This document shows, in pieces, positions 13,901-28,900 of a DNA stretch of 64,000 bases. Each line of letters starts with the position of its first letter. Position 1 is the first letter of the stretch. The translations under genes and the position numbers were made by a program. The notes below the pieces were generated by a model, which saw nothing but the letters and a program-made list of their open reading frames with translations, was not told the origin of the DNA and did no database searches. The stretch covers positions 159,891,796 through 159,955,795 of the forward strand of contig OZ010571.1 in the NCBI GenBank assembly GCA_963932145.1. Direction: 5' to 3'. The stretch is from Acanthosepion lycidas. Lineage: Eukaryota; Mollusca; Cephalopoda; Sepiida; Sepiidae.

Positions 13901-16900
13901 TACACTTTATATAAGATTATACAAGACTCTGGGATTTCTTTGAATCTACATTTTAATAATATTAAAATTACTTAATCAAGTGTTAAATATCTCTCCATTT
14001 CCAAATCCTTGGGTAACATTTCTATTAATCTCTATTGCCAAAGACTTATTTTCCTTTGCTAACTGATTTTCTCACAACTTTATTGTAAATTCAAAGTGGG
14101 ATAATAATTAGGATTATGATAATTTTAAAGAATGTATTAAAGCATATTCATTTTCATCATCAGTTAGTGACTTTGTGCTTGTATTTGTATTTTTTATATT
14201 AATAATAACAACTGTAAAATACTTATTTCTTCAAATTTTTCTGTCTTTCTATAAATTTTGTTCAAACATAGCTTTAAAAACTGCCTAAATAGGATGAAAC
14301 AAATGATTTTGCATTTTTGATTTTGATTTTAAATTTTCTGCAAAATTAGAGAAATGAAATGACTATGAAACTAGACTCAGATGGGGTGATAGATAAAAAC
14401 TGGATATGTCTTTTTGAGGACAAAATGATGAATTACTTTTTATTGATCATTAATTTTTCTGTCCACTAGATGGCAGGTAATTTATGAAAATGGATGGAGG
14501 GAAAATTTATAATTTGACTAGATAATTTTAATAGGCAAACGAACACAAAACATGGGATGGATTTTCAACAAGCCGGATTAGAAAAGCTTCAGAAATGATA
14601 GATTAGGGGATTTTGATAATAAATTAACCTCAACCCTGCCATACTGTGATACATCAAAATATAAATAGGTCAATTTTGTCAGTTACTGTTTAGTTGTTAG
14701 GTAAGTATTAGCAATACTATTAGCAATATATTAAGAATAATGCTGATATACATCAACTCACCAACTGGCTGTAGTTAGGTAGACCACAGCACCACAGAAC
14801 TGATAACTGTAAACTCCCCACCCATTCAACAAATAAGCTCTATAAACAAATGTTGGTTGTCAGTCCTGAAAGTGGCTTTTTCTTTCATGACTCACTTTCT
14901 TCTGAGGTCATTTCAATCAACTTCACCTAAAAATTTCTCAGACATATGAATAGGAAAGATAGACTGGTGGCATGATACCCCTAGTAACAGAGGCAGAAAT
15001 GTTATACAAAATTTTTTTTGTTACATGTTTAACAGATTAATTCAAAACATTAAAGTTTAAAATTTTTTCATGCTCTTGCTTAATTCCCTTGAATAATATA
15101 TAACAATTATATGTTTTGTGTTTCTTGTGTTGAAGACCTGTGATTGAAAATAAAATTTACTGCCCAGCCCAGTGAGTGAACTCACAACCTTCAGTCAACC
15201 AGCTAGACATGAGCTTTTAATAGAAATGTCACCACTCTATTGACTTGAATAAGATCACCAAGTAGTGATCTATAAAAGCCATTTTTTTTTCTAGTGAGGC
15301 GTTTGCCTGTTGCACCTTTTGTCATTCAGATTAACCTTCACTAAGGATTTTTATCAGTTGTTTGATTGCTGAGAGTGTCAAGTTAAAGAGAAGTGAGAAG
15401 ACACTTAATTTAAATTACAAGACCAGATGGTATTCTCATGAAAAATAAGCATATTTCTGGGATAATTTCTAATATTAGGAAACTATCAGCTTTTTTTTAT
15501 GAAAAACTTACTACTATAGGTATTTTTAAAAAAAATAAAATAAAAAAATAATTGAATCATTCTCTTTATTAATCATTGAATCCTGTATCTCTCTTATACG
15601 GTGTGATTGTATTTGCCTCTGGAATAAATCTTTTTTTCTTAGATGAAATATTGAGGTTACAATGGTTTATATTCAGAAAAAAATATGGTTTATATGCAGT
15701 CGGATAAGTGTATTGGTTTTACTGGTATTTGAAATTGGTTTGGTTGATTAATCTTTACTTTGAATCTAACAATAAGCAAAGTGCCCCTTACTACAATCTA
15801 TCATGCAGTAAACAAAGAAAAAAAAAGACTTGTCAGAGGAAATTTTCATGCAGGATTGACTAACTTTATGTAGCATTTCTTATTTAAGAAATCAGTTGGA
15901 CATTATAGACTTGCAGAAATTAAGTATATGAGGGTAAGTAAAAAAATTATCTGCACTTTTGGCATAACATATCTTTAGGCTTGTCACACTGCCTTCTGCT
16001 TATTTTTGCTTATAGTTGTTACAGTTGTGGTCATGTGATCAAAGCTTGATCATGCTAGTTTTCTTGCTGTTGTTACAGTGTGCACCAAAGAGGAACAAAG
16101 AGAAGTGATCCGAATCTGCAGAGAACATTCTACCACATCGATGATAACTTACCGGTTTGACAACATCATCTCTCATGCTTGCTGAATCTTGTTATCAGTG
16201 TTGAAGGTTGACAGACTTCCTGTTCCACACTTTTTTGGCCACTTTTAGACTTCTCGATCCATTTGTACACACTTCTACACTGTACTGCACTGTATTAAAA
16301 ACCTTCACTGAATTTTGGGATCACTGCTCTTTGATCCTCACTGGTAGTGGAGTGGCCATGTTTACACATCAGTAAGAAAACTAGTGCAATTCGATCATGT
16401 AACCACAATAGTACCAACTATAAGCAGGCATGAGCAGAAGGCAGTGTGACCAGGCTAAAACTATGTTATGGCAAAAGTTTGAAAAGTGTTTTGATTTACC
16501 CTCATTTGTCACTCAATTCCTCAAACTCTTCCATTATCTTCAGAAAAAGTGAGTGCCCACTTAAAAGGCCAGAGGCTTAATGCTCTTGCTCATGTGTATG
16601 TTGCCATTCCTGTTTCTTGATTTGAATTCACATTTTAACTCAAACACTTTTGTTATAAAATAATAATAGAATAATAAATAATAATAAAGATTATTACCAA
16701 GCCTCATAAAGGGGGGCTGGTATTGTTATTCTAGATCAGGCCTGCAAAACTACCATCTATTGCCTGCAAAATTTTTAAAAATAAATTTTTGTGTTACCAG
16801 AATAAATATTTCAACTGATTATATACGAAAAAGTCAATCAATATTTCATTGTCTTTGTAGCTAAGTAATCCATTTAACTCTCCATAAAACAACAAGAAGT

Positions 16901-19900
16901 AATTTTCTTTCCACCTCTCTCTCAATATATTTGTTTCTATATCACTCATATGGGAAATCCTAGTCATTGGTTTTATCCAGACTAGTCAGATCAATTACAA
17001 GTTTGCAATGTCGTAAAAATGGAAATGGCTGGGTAGGGTATGCAAGCATCTGGTATACTACTATCCTCTATTTGAAGAAAGTGTATAAAGAGATGTTTAA
17101 AAAATCTGATTTCATAAAAGTGCCTAAAAAAAAATGATGGTAATCTTGTTAGTAGTTGGAAGGGGAGACAGAGACCCAAGATGGGGGGGTGGGAAGCAGT
17201 CATATTTTCCAATGCTGCTATGTTAGTTATTGTTGCAATTTGGTCAGACAAGGTCATTGTTATCCAGGATTTGATTGAACCAATTCTTTCTTTAGCAGTT
17301 GAAAATGAAATGTCAGTGTTGTCTTCATTTTTATGCAATTTAGACGACAATCGCACCGTGTGTGTGTGTTTTTCCCTTGTTTCTGGTTTAGGATTAGGTT
17401 TCCCGTTCCTTCTAAATTCTACATCAAATCTATACTTCTAACATCTCTGCCTAAACTTTGAAAATTTGTTATCCTCTCAGTAGGAGTAGATGGGTTCATA
17501 TTCTTCCCAGTCTTTTTAACAGGAATGGAGGTTTATCCCTGTTTTTCTGTTCCTTCTGAAGTCTTTTCAATCTCTTTCACTCCTAGCATCTTAGTGGCAT
17601 TATTGCCTTCCATAGAGTAAATTGATTAATATATAAGAAGAATTATGATTCTTGTCACATGTTGCTCCATGCGTGTGGTAATCATCATGTATGCCTGATG
17701 ATTGCTACACATATGAAACTTTGAATAACATTGTGATCAGTAATTATAATTCTTTTAAATCTATATTTTAGCTTTTTCATTTTATATAGTGCATAATAAG
17801 TGCTAGGAGTTAAAACACAGCATTCGAGTTTGCTGGGAGTGAAAGAGAAACAGGAAACAAGGGAAAAAACACACACATATGTATGATGCAATGGGTAAAT
17901 TGTCCTCTAAATTGCACAAAAATGAAGATGACCACAGCCTTCAGATGACTTTGGTATCTCCTGCAACACTTCTGAATGGTCTACTTATTTAAGTTGGTGA
18001 ATGCTGCCATAATCCTTGCCTTTAGTTCATCCTTGTTGTTACAAGGAGTTTTGTTGGATCTTGATCAACTACATCCTATACATAATAACCAAGGGCATTG
18101 CAGTCTGGGAGTTAGATGGCCAGATGTAAAGGGTGATATGGTTACAGAAATTGTCTGACAGCTATGATTGGGTTCTGCGGTTTGTATGGCATGGTTCAGA
18201 GTCCGGTTGCCAGACATTGGGTCTTCCAGCAGCTTCCCTCTTGACCCAGGGCAGCACTACTTCTTCAAGGCTTGATGTAGGCCCCTCAGATTCAGGAGTT
18301 CTTTTCTTATCAGAACGATCAGAGTGAATTTTCTGAGCTGCCATACTTTTGTAATCAGCATTAGACTCATCCAGCTCTTTCCAAATTCTCTGCACTATCC
18401 TCAGATTGATACCCAAAAACTGAAATGTTCATGAATGTCAAGCAATACAGCATGCTGTTTCCAACTTCCTAGCAGAGTGAATTGTATCATGGTGCTCTTT
18501 TTCTCACAAACGGTGCCCAACTGACCCTACTACACTCTGCAGTTGACAAACTAAAAAACAAACGGCACACATGTGCAAAATTAAAAATATAAAATGCCGA
18601 CATTTTACCCATTGCACTCTGTATATAGTGTGTGTGTGTTTGTGTGTGTATCTTATCCTTATTTAAAATAGTTTTGCTCTTTTGGTCATGGTGCATGGTT
18701 AATTTATTCCCTCAGTTGAGCTCTGAAGAGAGGACTGAAAACTGGTCAGCAGTTTGTACTCATTTTCTCCTTTTTTTTTGAAATAAACCAATCACAGTAA
18801 TTATACTTTTTCTTTTTTCATTTTCCTCTCACTTCTATGAAGTATGTCTATTTTAGTGGCAGTAATACTTTCAGAAATAAACTTTTTATTACTGATATAT
18901 AAGTTGTCTGGTTTATCCTGTGCTTTGCATGAGTTTCTCTCAACTGTCAGAGCTAAGGATCTGTCCACTTTATATCTTCCCTGATGTATCATGTCAAATC
19001 TTGTTGGGTTAATTCATCTGTTATTCTGAAGTAAAAAGTTTTGGTTCTTATTGAAGCAAAAAGTTTGATATTTTCCCCATTTTAGTTTTCAACTGTATAT
19101 TGAATGCCAAGAACTTAAGCATCAGCCTAATCACAACAATGGATTTGTAGGATTCAACATTAATGTCTGAAGCTTTGTCTTTCTCTAGTTTCTATTCCCT
19201 GAATCATATTATTTCAGTTGGGCTGTCATGCCATGCTGGTCGTGAATACCAATCTCCTTGCCAAGAGGAACCTGTGCCAATCTCTTCTCGTATGTCACAT
19301 GCAATTCCTGTACCCTGTGGCCAGCTGCTGGTGGATGGCAAAGGGAACACTAGGAAGAAGCAGCACCGAAGAGTTAACCGTCACAAGTCCAATGATGTGA
19401 AAATGTCCCCTACCAACTGGAGTGTGGCAGGTACCTCACAGTGGCAGTATCCAGAAGAATTGATGGTTACGGATATTAACGAACTGCGATCTCTTGATGA
19501 ATTCATTTACAGAAAGGTGGACATTTTTCTTTTTAAACTTCGTTTTTATACTGCTACTTGATTATCTTTTTTTTTTTTTTTTTTTTTTTTACCAATATCT
19601 TATCAAGTGAGTGTTAAATAATCTGAATTTGAAATAAGAGTGAAACTTCTATTTTTTGTCTGGTTCATCAAAGTTTTTAGTAGAACTCTATGCATCATTT
19701 CTCTATTAAAAATCTGTTCTCATTGAGTTTTGACTTGTAATCTTTGTTGATCTTAGAATCAGTTATCATGTCAAGAAATGAATTCTTTCCTTCTTTATTA
19801 CTGATAATTATCTTTTAGGGTTTTTTATAAACGTTTACATTTTACATCAATTGACTAAATTTGAGTATTCATTGCTGCTCAATAACAAATTTTTCATTAT

Positions 19901-22900
19901 TTTAAGTGATTTCTCAAAAAGGGTTATTACAACATCTTCAAATATAAAATATAATAATAATGATAATTTTGCTAAAAATATGTTAATATTTGAACTCTCT
20001 TTAATTTTAACATTGTCCAATCCTTTTTTTTTTTTTCATTTTACAGCTGATGGACCTCAGCTTGCATTGTAGCCAAAGAGATACCATCTGTGATATAGTT
20101 TTTAAGAGATCCCTGAAAGAATTTCATCGTGACCTCACGGCCTCTCTTTCAGTGGAAATGCAGGCAAGTTCCATCTTTATTTCTTTATAGCACTTCATAT
20201 ATTTATGATGAAAAAAAAATCTGCAAAAATTGAATATTGAAAATGAATCTTTTAGAATAATTAATCTTTTAGAATGTTTACAGTTTTTAAAATTAGAGTT
20301 CAGTTGATTTGTGGCCTTAGTATTGTAGTAAATATTTTATATTTGAGACATATTTGAAACTTTGATGTAAAATCTGTACCAGACATGAGATTAATTGCTT
20401 ATAAAATATAACCAAGAAAGCTATTGTATTTTGGAGGATCATAAACTTCTTGCATTGTTTTTTATATACAATTTTATTTTAATGATGCCTCTTCTATTGT
20501 AGAAAGATGAAGTAACCACTAGATATCGCTACAGGGACTTGATGAGTAATTTTGAGCAGGTGTTGCAAGCTCAAGTCAAGAATGTGGGCACCAATGCTGC
20601 TTTCCCTGTGACAATGGGTGTGAATGCTTTTCGAGGTTTCTTGGATGAATTTATGAAAGAGAGTAAAGAAATTAAAAGAAAAGAGAAAAAGGAAAAAAAA
20701 GTAGAAGCAAAGACTGTAAAAAAAGAACGACAAAAAAAGGACATGCTGCTGGTAAGTCTGTTTTTTTACAGTTCTACAAAAGGCTTGTTTAGTAGAACAT
20801 GTAACTGTCACTATCTGATGATAATGTCTGACGTTACATATCTGACGTTATTGTCAGATATAACAAAATTATTGAATATCTGACGTTATTGTCTGATATA
20901 ACAAAAGTTCTCTTCAGTCTAAAAAAAATTAATTTAAAATTTTCAATTAAAATAGTATGACAATTTTAGAAATTTTAAATTAAAAAAAAACGGCATAACC
21001 TGTGAGTAAGGAACTTTTATTGACTTAGTCTTGTCAGTTAAGTTTCCCATCTTTCTTCAGATGAATATTTATATGTAAATATTATTTTTGTGTTGTCTTT
21101 TTGAAAGACCGTTTTTCAATTGGGAATAAATAATGGAAAAATTATTAGCTTGTATACCAAACTAAATTGTTAAAAATTCCTAATCTCTTAGGCTACTTGT
21201 GAAAAATGACCTTATCAATACTTGATGCTTTTTTGTAGGATTATTTGGGGCATAAATTTCTTACTGTACAATTCAACATCCCAACATTTTGTGAGCTTTG
21301 TTCTACCATCATTTGGATTATGGAAAAAGGTTTTGTATGCCAAGGTAGGAGATTACTTTTTTGTTTCTATTTTAACTATTTATTAGTTTGCTTTCAACAA
21401 ATTAACTACAGCTCTCTCCCCAAGGGATTTCTTTTCCTGAAGTAACTTCCAAAATTTTTTTATCCGCACAATTTTCTTGATAATGAATTCTCCTGTTATT
21501 TTACAGTTGATGAATGACATTGTAATTTTTTTAAAAAAAATAATAAAATTTGAAATATTTTGTATGATGCTATTTTCATTCTTGATATGACATTTTATTC
21601 TTGTGACATTTATTTTCCAGTTTGTAAATATGCCTGTCATAAAAAATGTTGTTTACGATCAACCACTCCATGTAAAGGGATCCCCACTCCTCGCATAACA
21701 GATGTAAGTTTCCATTTCATATTTAATTGTTTAAAATATTTAAGATGATTTTATGTACATATTCTAAACAATTTAGTTAAAATGTTTTCTTCCTAATGTG
21801 TGAATTTAGGATTAATAAGCTCTGCAAACATAAGTTATAATGTGTTTATTTTAACAGTTGTATTTATGATAAAAGAAGAAATAACATTTCTTTTTTTTTT
21901 CTTTCAAAAATATATAACACCAAACGCTAATTATAGAAGTGAAATAGTGATGAAAACCAGTTTTCAGTTTAATATTTTTGTAATAGATTTTGTATATTAT
22001 GGAGGCAACCCTCCCTATATCATATTCTAATATTTGATGTTACCTGCCTTATTTGGTTTAGTGTTATTAGGGTTTTTCAGACATGCTGTGTGTAGACTTT
22101 GAAAGAAGACTAAACTGATTATTTATTGATTGATAAACTTATTTATGGCAATTTTAGAGTTAGCTAAATCAAATAGTTTTTTTTTTCTTGGTACTATTAG
22201 TTTGGTAATGTATTGAGTAAAACTCGGAAGTTTGCTACTTAGTTTATTTTCATTACAATTTTCTATTCCTGTTTTATATTTTCTCTGCCCTCTTCCTGTA
22301 AAAATGTATTTGTATGAAGTCTGACTCCTTGAATTAGACATTACTTTTTTTTCTTGCTTTTAGAATTTTCAATAACTTTTTTGATAACAATCTGTAATAA
22401 ATCTTTAAAATTAAAAAACAATGTCCAAGCACATTTGAATTAGTTGTAATATATTTTTTTTTCTTCAATCTCTGGAAGCAAAACTTTTCTATTGTAATTG
22501 GCATCTGAATGATTTTTAATGTTATTTTTTTTCTCCCCTAGGGTTCAACTGGTACACAAATATTTGGCTATCCTCTTGAATCTCTGCTTAGTGAAGGAGA
22601 AAAAGTGCCTTTGGTAGCCGAGAAGTTAATATCAGCCATTGAATTGCACGGCCTGTACACTGTGGGACTCTATCGAAAATGTGGGGCTGCTGCCAAAGTG
22701 AAGCAGCTGAAGAATGCTATTGATGAAGAAGGTGCGTCACTCTAGATTTTTCAGTGCCAAACTGCTCTCATCTCTTTCCAATCCAACTTTAGTTGATTGA
22801 GTTATAAATAAATCTCAATTTAAAGAGGAAAAATCCTATTGTGAAACTGTTTAACAAAGCATTCAAGTTATAAAAAATGAATTATTAAAGCTTATTTTCA

Positions 22901-25900
22901 TTAAAGGTTGAGAGCACTTCTATCAATTATCTAATTAGTTTCTTACAGCATAATTATTCATTTTGTTTGTTTATCTATGAGGATCGACTGAAAAGTTCAT
23001 AAGCTAACCAAGATACCCTTATGGAATGTAGCCAAATGAGTTTTATTTTTCAACATCCCATTGGTGAAGAAGCTTTCATCCTATTGGTTAAAAAAGTCAT
23101 CAACAGCAGATATGATGTCATCATCACTGCAATACTAGTTCCCAGCCATGTGTTTTTTCATATTGGGGAACAGATAGTTATATGGGGCCAAATCAAGAGA
23201 ATAGGGAATGGGATCAACCAGTTCAAAGTCACAGTCATGCACAGCAGCCATTGAAACCATGAGCCCGTGTGCTGGAGTGTTGTCCTGATGAAAGAAGTCC
23301 CCTTTTGTTACTTTCTTTGGGTGTTTGCTCTTGATAGTCTTTTCTAACTGCCTCAGTAATTTGGCATAGTACTCTACATTTGAAGATAGTGAATAAGCAC
23401 AAGCCCAAAAACACTGAGGTCATCTCCTTCCCTGTAGATGAAACAACCTTTGTCGGAATATGTGAGGAGGAGTGTTTCCACTGTATGGATTATCTCTTTG
23501 TCTCTGGCTCTAAGTGATGAACCCAACACTCCTCTTCGGTTAGGAAACATTCAAGGAAACCAGCTGGATCTGCCTCAAACAATGTCAGAATTTTCTGTAA
23601 TGTGATCAACCTGTTACACTTGATCAGGTGTCAGAAGTGGTACCCACCAAGTAGAAACTTGTCATTCCAAGTTCATTGTGCAGAATATTTTCAACTCTCT
23701 CATGAGGTATGCTAATAGCATTGGCTATTTGATTTATAGTCACATTTACCTGTCATCCATCACTATGTGGTTAACATGATGTTTTCCTTGGTGGCAAGAT
23801 GTCCAGACCTTGGGTCATCTTCAAGACTCTCCTTTCCCAGCTGCCCACTTTTGCACTGGTGATAAAGTTTGAGTGTCTTCTCCTAATGTCATTGGGGGCT
23901 AAATCCTTTTTCTGTAGGTACTTGATATGACCACAATGTCAAATTTTGAACATTTTCAGGAGAAGATACTATTAGTTACTTTTGAAGTCTTCTTTGAATA
24001 GTCAGATGTCAGTTTATATGGAAAGAAACAATGCAATTATTAATCGGAAGAGTTGAAATGGATGCGTGCAAGATTTTACAGCTCTACCATTACTCCTAGA
24101 TAGTCAGCCTATGAACTTTTCAACCCTCAGTTGTAAAGGTATTTTTATTATTTTGTTTTTATGTAGATACTGTTCTTATTATTCTGTTTCCTTTGAAATC
24201 TTTGTTCAAACTTGGGCAAAATGTTTCAATCTTTTGAACACCACTGACAAAACACATCCAGTGATATGAATTGAATGAAACAATTTGAATGGATTTTTAG
24301 ATAGTGTTTTACTTGAGGACTTTTAACTGAATCTTCCTGGGACTCTTAGTCTTTGCTGAAGCCATAAGAATGTCTCCATGAGATTTCACTCTGTTTATTC
24401 CAATGAAGAAGTGTTGTTTTTAAAATGGATTCCAGGTTACTTTTTGTTTTTCGATCATCTACCTGAAAACAATGTAAAAAAAATCTCTGTTTATGTTATG
24501 ATTATTATTTTAATTTTTTTTTACTTTTTTTAAAGGTCCAGTTAATGTTGATTTAGATGAGTATCCTATTCATGTACTCACCACAACATTAAAGTGCTTT
24601 TTCCGGGAACTTCCGGAGCCTCTGCTCACCTATGACCTCTATGATGATTTCATTCAAGCTTCAGGTAAGCGCTTAAAATAAACTTTTTTGCTAAAGATTT
24701 CCAGCATTAATCTCTATCGGCATTTGCATTTTGAACCTTGTTTATTCCTGCTCATCTTGTCTTTCATGTGGATGTGTCAATTCACATCCATTAAGTATTA
24801 GAACTTTTAGTTTATTTCTAAAAATAAAGATATATTTTAAAAGAATATGCATTTATTAATCTTTTTCTTTTCTACAAAAGAAATCAAGGAGTCTGTAGAA
24901 GCTATCCAGGCCTTATATGCAGTCACTGAACGTCTTCCTAAATCCAATTATCATCTCTTTGAACGTCTTATTTTTCATCTTGCCAGGTAAGGAAAGAATA
25001 AAATTTGAATTTTGTTGAACTTTTCACATTATTTTTCTCTTTGTTTCTTTTTCTTTTCATTTCTTCATTTTTAGTTATCAAATAACTGCAGATCCTTTGC
25101 TTAATCCTGGAAAAAAAATATCACTATTTACCTTTGTATATTTTAGAACTTAGAAGTGTAGCCTATGTGTTAAAGTTGATAAAAGATTTTAGTGCTGGAT
25201 GGTGAAACTTAATCTTTGGCTGATGACTGGAATTAAGATTTATTTTTTTCCTAGCTTCTAAAATTTTATATTGCAATAATGAACATGATGGAAATTTTTT
25301 AATTTACTTGAAATGTTAATGTAATTTCATTGTCTTGTATGATATGTTTATTACTTTCTTTTATTAGAAATAGTTTGTTAACCAATGCTAGAGTAACATG
25401 CTTTGCTTGCAGATGAATTACTTCTCTTTATGGAGAATGTGCTAAACTTTTATTTTTTTATTATAATAGAAACTGTTATAACTAATTTGGTCATTGTTTT
25501 ATAATAATACACATAACAGTAAAAACTTCATTTTGAACAATGCTATTAGCCAAAAATTTATTTCTGATAACTTTAATTTCAATTTGACAGAGTGGCACAA
25601 CATGAAGAAAACAACAAGATGTCATCTAGTGGACTTGCTATTATATTTGTTCCTTGTCTTTTACGAACCAACAAAAAGATGCAAGCCCAAGAGTCTCTGC
25701 AACAAGTGCCCAAACAATCACAGTAAGTCAATACATTGATCATCATTCCTTTGACCAAGCATTTTTATAAATCTAACCTATCCATTTATTGAAGCATCTT
25801 GAATAGGGTTTTTGAAGTTGACTGTAGTGTGAAGGGAAAATGCGTTAAATATAAATTTAGCTTCTTTCCCACCAATGGGCCACTGCAAAGAGAATGAGAG

Positions 25901-28900
25901 AAAACTGGAGACATTGGGAGGTGAGTATTTATTAGATAAAAAGGGAAAATGGTTTGCAATACGAGTGGGCATTTTTTTATTTCCAGTGTTCATATTTTTG
26001 GGCTACTAATTAGTAGATGTCAAAAGATAGGTAAGAAGAAGAGAAGAAAGAAAGTGTGTAGTGTGGCACTGTTTTTTCTTCTTCACTTTCCTTTTTTCTT
26101 GTTTCCCTTTTTTGTCTACTGAAAAGGATGATATGATTAAATGTTGAACTTACAGCAAAGTATAACACCATGGATGAGTATTGGCAATCATATTTTTACT
26201 TATTTTTCTTTCAAATCACAAACTATTTTTGTTATAGATAATGTGTAATAAAAGGTAAATGGAGAATATTTTTCCAACATGGTGATCCTACCATTTGACA
26301 GGTAAGGACATGGTGGCATGGATTTTGAAGCTTAAGTTGGTTGCTAAGCTACAGCATAGTGATGACATCATGAGCTTCACATATTATTTTTGGAAGGAGA
26401 TCTGCTGGCTCTTATAACTGGAAATGATTAAAGAGGATCAGATGGATCCTGAAATGACTGAATTAATGTTAAAAAGTGTTTGTGGATGGTCCTTTTGTAG
26501 TGTAAAGGAAACTTGGGAATGTACTGTGGATATTAATGTCTGTGCCAACATCATCAGGCGACTAGCAGGGTTAGCTGGTTTTGTAGGACAGAGTTGGAAA
26601 GAATTGTTAAACTAGCCTTTCTAACTGGATTTACAGTTAATACATCAATCACTTTTCAGCAATTGCCTGGGACAGAAAATATGAATGTAATTGAGCTGAC
26701 AACAGCTTCCAAGGTTTTTTCAATAGGTGTGTGGGGGCATCAACTATAGCTCAAAACTCAATGTACTGACTGTTTTTGGCACTTAAATTTTTTAATGTTA
26801 TAAATAAACAAAAAAAATAAACCTACATATTCAAACAATAAAATATCCTTAACTCTGTCCAGAAAATAAATCTCTTCTACATACAGAAGATAAATATAAT
26901 AAAAAGCTTAATTGCAGCCAGTTATCTTCACTCAAACCAGTATAATAGAGGAATTACTGCTCAAATACATACACACACGTATATATATATATATATACAT
27001 ACATACATACATACATACACACTATTTTTCTTTCTACTCCTTTTTGCCTGCTGAAAAGGGGCAATTAAGTAACAGCAAAGTATAACAATGGGTGAGTGTT
27101 GAAAATTTTATTTTTTTCTTTTTCTTTTAATTCACCTTTTATTAAGAATTTTGTCTTTAGATCATTAATCTTTTTATTTTGTTTCAGCAAAAGCATCTCA
27201 TTTACTAAAATTTATTTATTAAAATTTCATTACTGTCATATTTGCATTTTTTTTTTTTAAACTCTGCTTTTTTTCTTTTTACTTTAAATTTCCTCATTTT
27301 AATTAAAGTTCTGAAATTAACTTTTTTCTTAACTTTAATTAAGTAGTTTTTCTTTAAATCATAAAAAATTGAAAGATAGCATTAATTGTAACTATAATGG
27401 TAGAAACAAGAAAGTTCTTTGTTTTTTTTTTACTCTCTCGGATTTTAAAATTTACTGAGAACTTCAGATTGACACTCATACAGTCAGCTGTTGTTTGTCT
27501 TTGCAACTGTCACTCCATTGCATGGTTTTATCAATTGATTTCTGATCTCACAAAAACAATATCCAATGTTATTTTCAAAATTCTTCAAAAAGATTGCCCC
27601 TACCCAAGAATTGCTTTTTTAACTTAGCTAATAGTTGTATTCAATTTTCATTTTGCCTACCCCCACAATTTGGTTCCATTCAGTGGAAAGGAAAGTATTT
27701 ATCCAAATTGTAAAGTATAAATAGTATAGCTTAAAAGAAATTATTCAATTACACAGACAACAATTTTTGTCAAAATTAACTTTACTATAAATCACTTTGG
27801 TTCTCCTCTAAATTGTTATATTATTTCAATATTGTCTAAGAATTCTCTTTTTTTCATACCAGTTAAACTTTTGTTGAATTAAATTTCTCTAAAGAGTTGG
27901 AATCGCAATATGCAAATCACCAGATATTTAATAGCAATATACAGGTCCTGGAAACCTTGAAAAGTTCTGGAAAATTAATAGGACCTTTTCCAGGGCTTGA
28001 AAACAGCAGTAGCCCAATAGCTCCTTAAAGTGCTGGAATTTTCTAGCTTGGGCTGCCTACACATCCTTTTTCTCAAGTCATAAAAGTCTTTTTTACAAGT
28101 TATAATTGTCCTTTAAGAAAAATGTTTTTTTTTTTTTAATATACTTATCAGTAATATTTGGCAATTATTGCTAACAGTGGTTTGTTTCCTTGATTAAACC
28201 TCATAGTTACTTCTGTATATTTCTCCTCTAGGTGACAAGAAAGATAGGAAGAAAGATACTAATGACTCCTAGACATTTGGCTAGATGTCATTAAATTTAT
28301 GAACTTTCTTTTGCCTGTTTCAAAAGACATTAAACTGTTTCTGATAATATATCAGAGTGATAAACTGATGCTTTCTTTCCTTGCAGATGATCTTTTTTAG
28401 CAAGATCATGAAACTGTTATGATTTGTAAAGGAAAACTGCACTAAACAGATAATTCAGTCAGTTAAGTGCCACACATGATACACACTTGGGCAATCATGT
28501 ATTTTTCAATACATGACTGATAAGGCAGAAAATTTTTTCCTGTAATAAGTTATCATTTCTATGTTAGACTGGTTGCCAACCAAGGCTAAAGAACCCAGTC
28601 TGTCCTGTTATTCAACCCATAGCTGGCAGGAGAAGGGATGGAATCATATCTTTCCCAAGGGTATTTATGCATAAGTGAATATAATGAACTTGACTATGAG
28701 TCGAATTTGGCTCTGACTTCTCATTCTGAGTTGATATCCATTGCACCAGAACACATTTTCCAAACTGAATGAATATGTAAGAATTTTGTTAAACCCAAAC
28801 ATGCATAAAGATGCTGCAAAGATCGAGTGTGAATTTCTGGCAGATAGAGCTATACAAAATTTATCCAAAAAAGGAAATGTGTCAACAAAATATCTATTTG

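Larger units (their letters stand above)
7949..19217 (+). other. Myo9: 11.3-kb intron of Myo9
   Basis: No further exon with good splice sites and coding content was found. The intron carries a possible LTR-like piece (about 9890-10135), a decayed Tx1-like LINE (12158-13262), a possible SINE piece (about 15130-15215), a foldback DNA element (15929-16504) and a Tc1/mariner remnant (17889-18619). The rest is AT-rich DNA in which I see nothing further. The foreign pieces stand out by their higher GC content. Confidence 0.7.

Noticed and set aside
19163-19217. ATG and open frame before Myo9 exon 2 as a start of translation
   Set aside because: A good acceptor lies at 19216-19217, the upstream text is not protein-like, and the phase fits the exon at 7853.
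20494-20811. - strand frame of 105 codons over Myo9 exon 4
   Set aside because: It is the antisense of a K/E-rich exon, which gives an F/L-rich shadow.
28233-28272. Possible extra Myo9 exon (GACAAGAAAGATAGG-type lysine-rich stretch after a TCTAG acceptor)
   Set aside because: In the incoming splice phase the first full codon is TGA, and the exons on either side already fit each other exactly.
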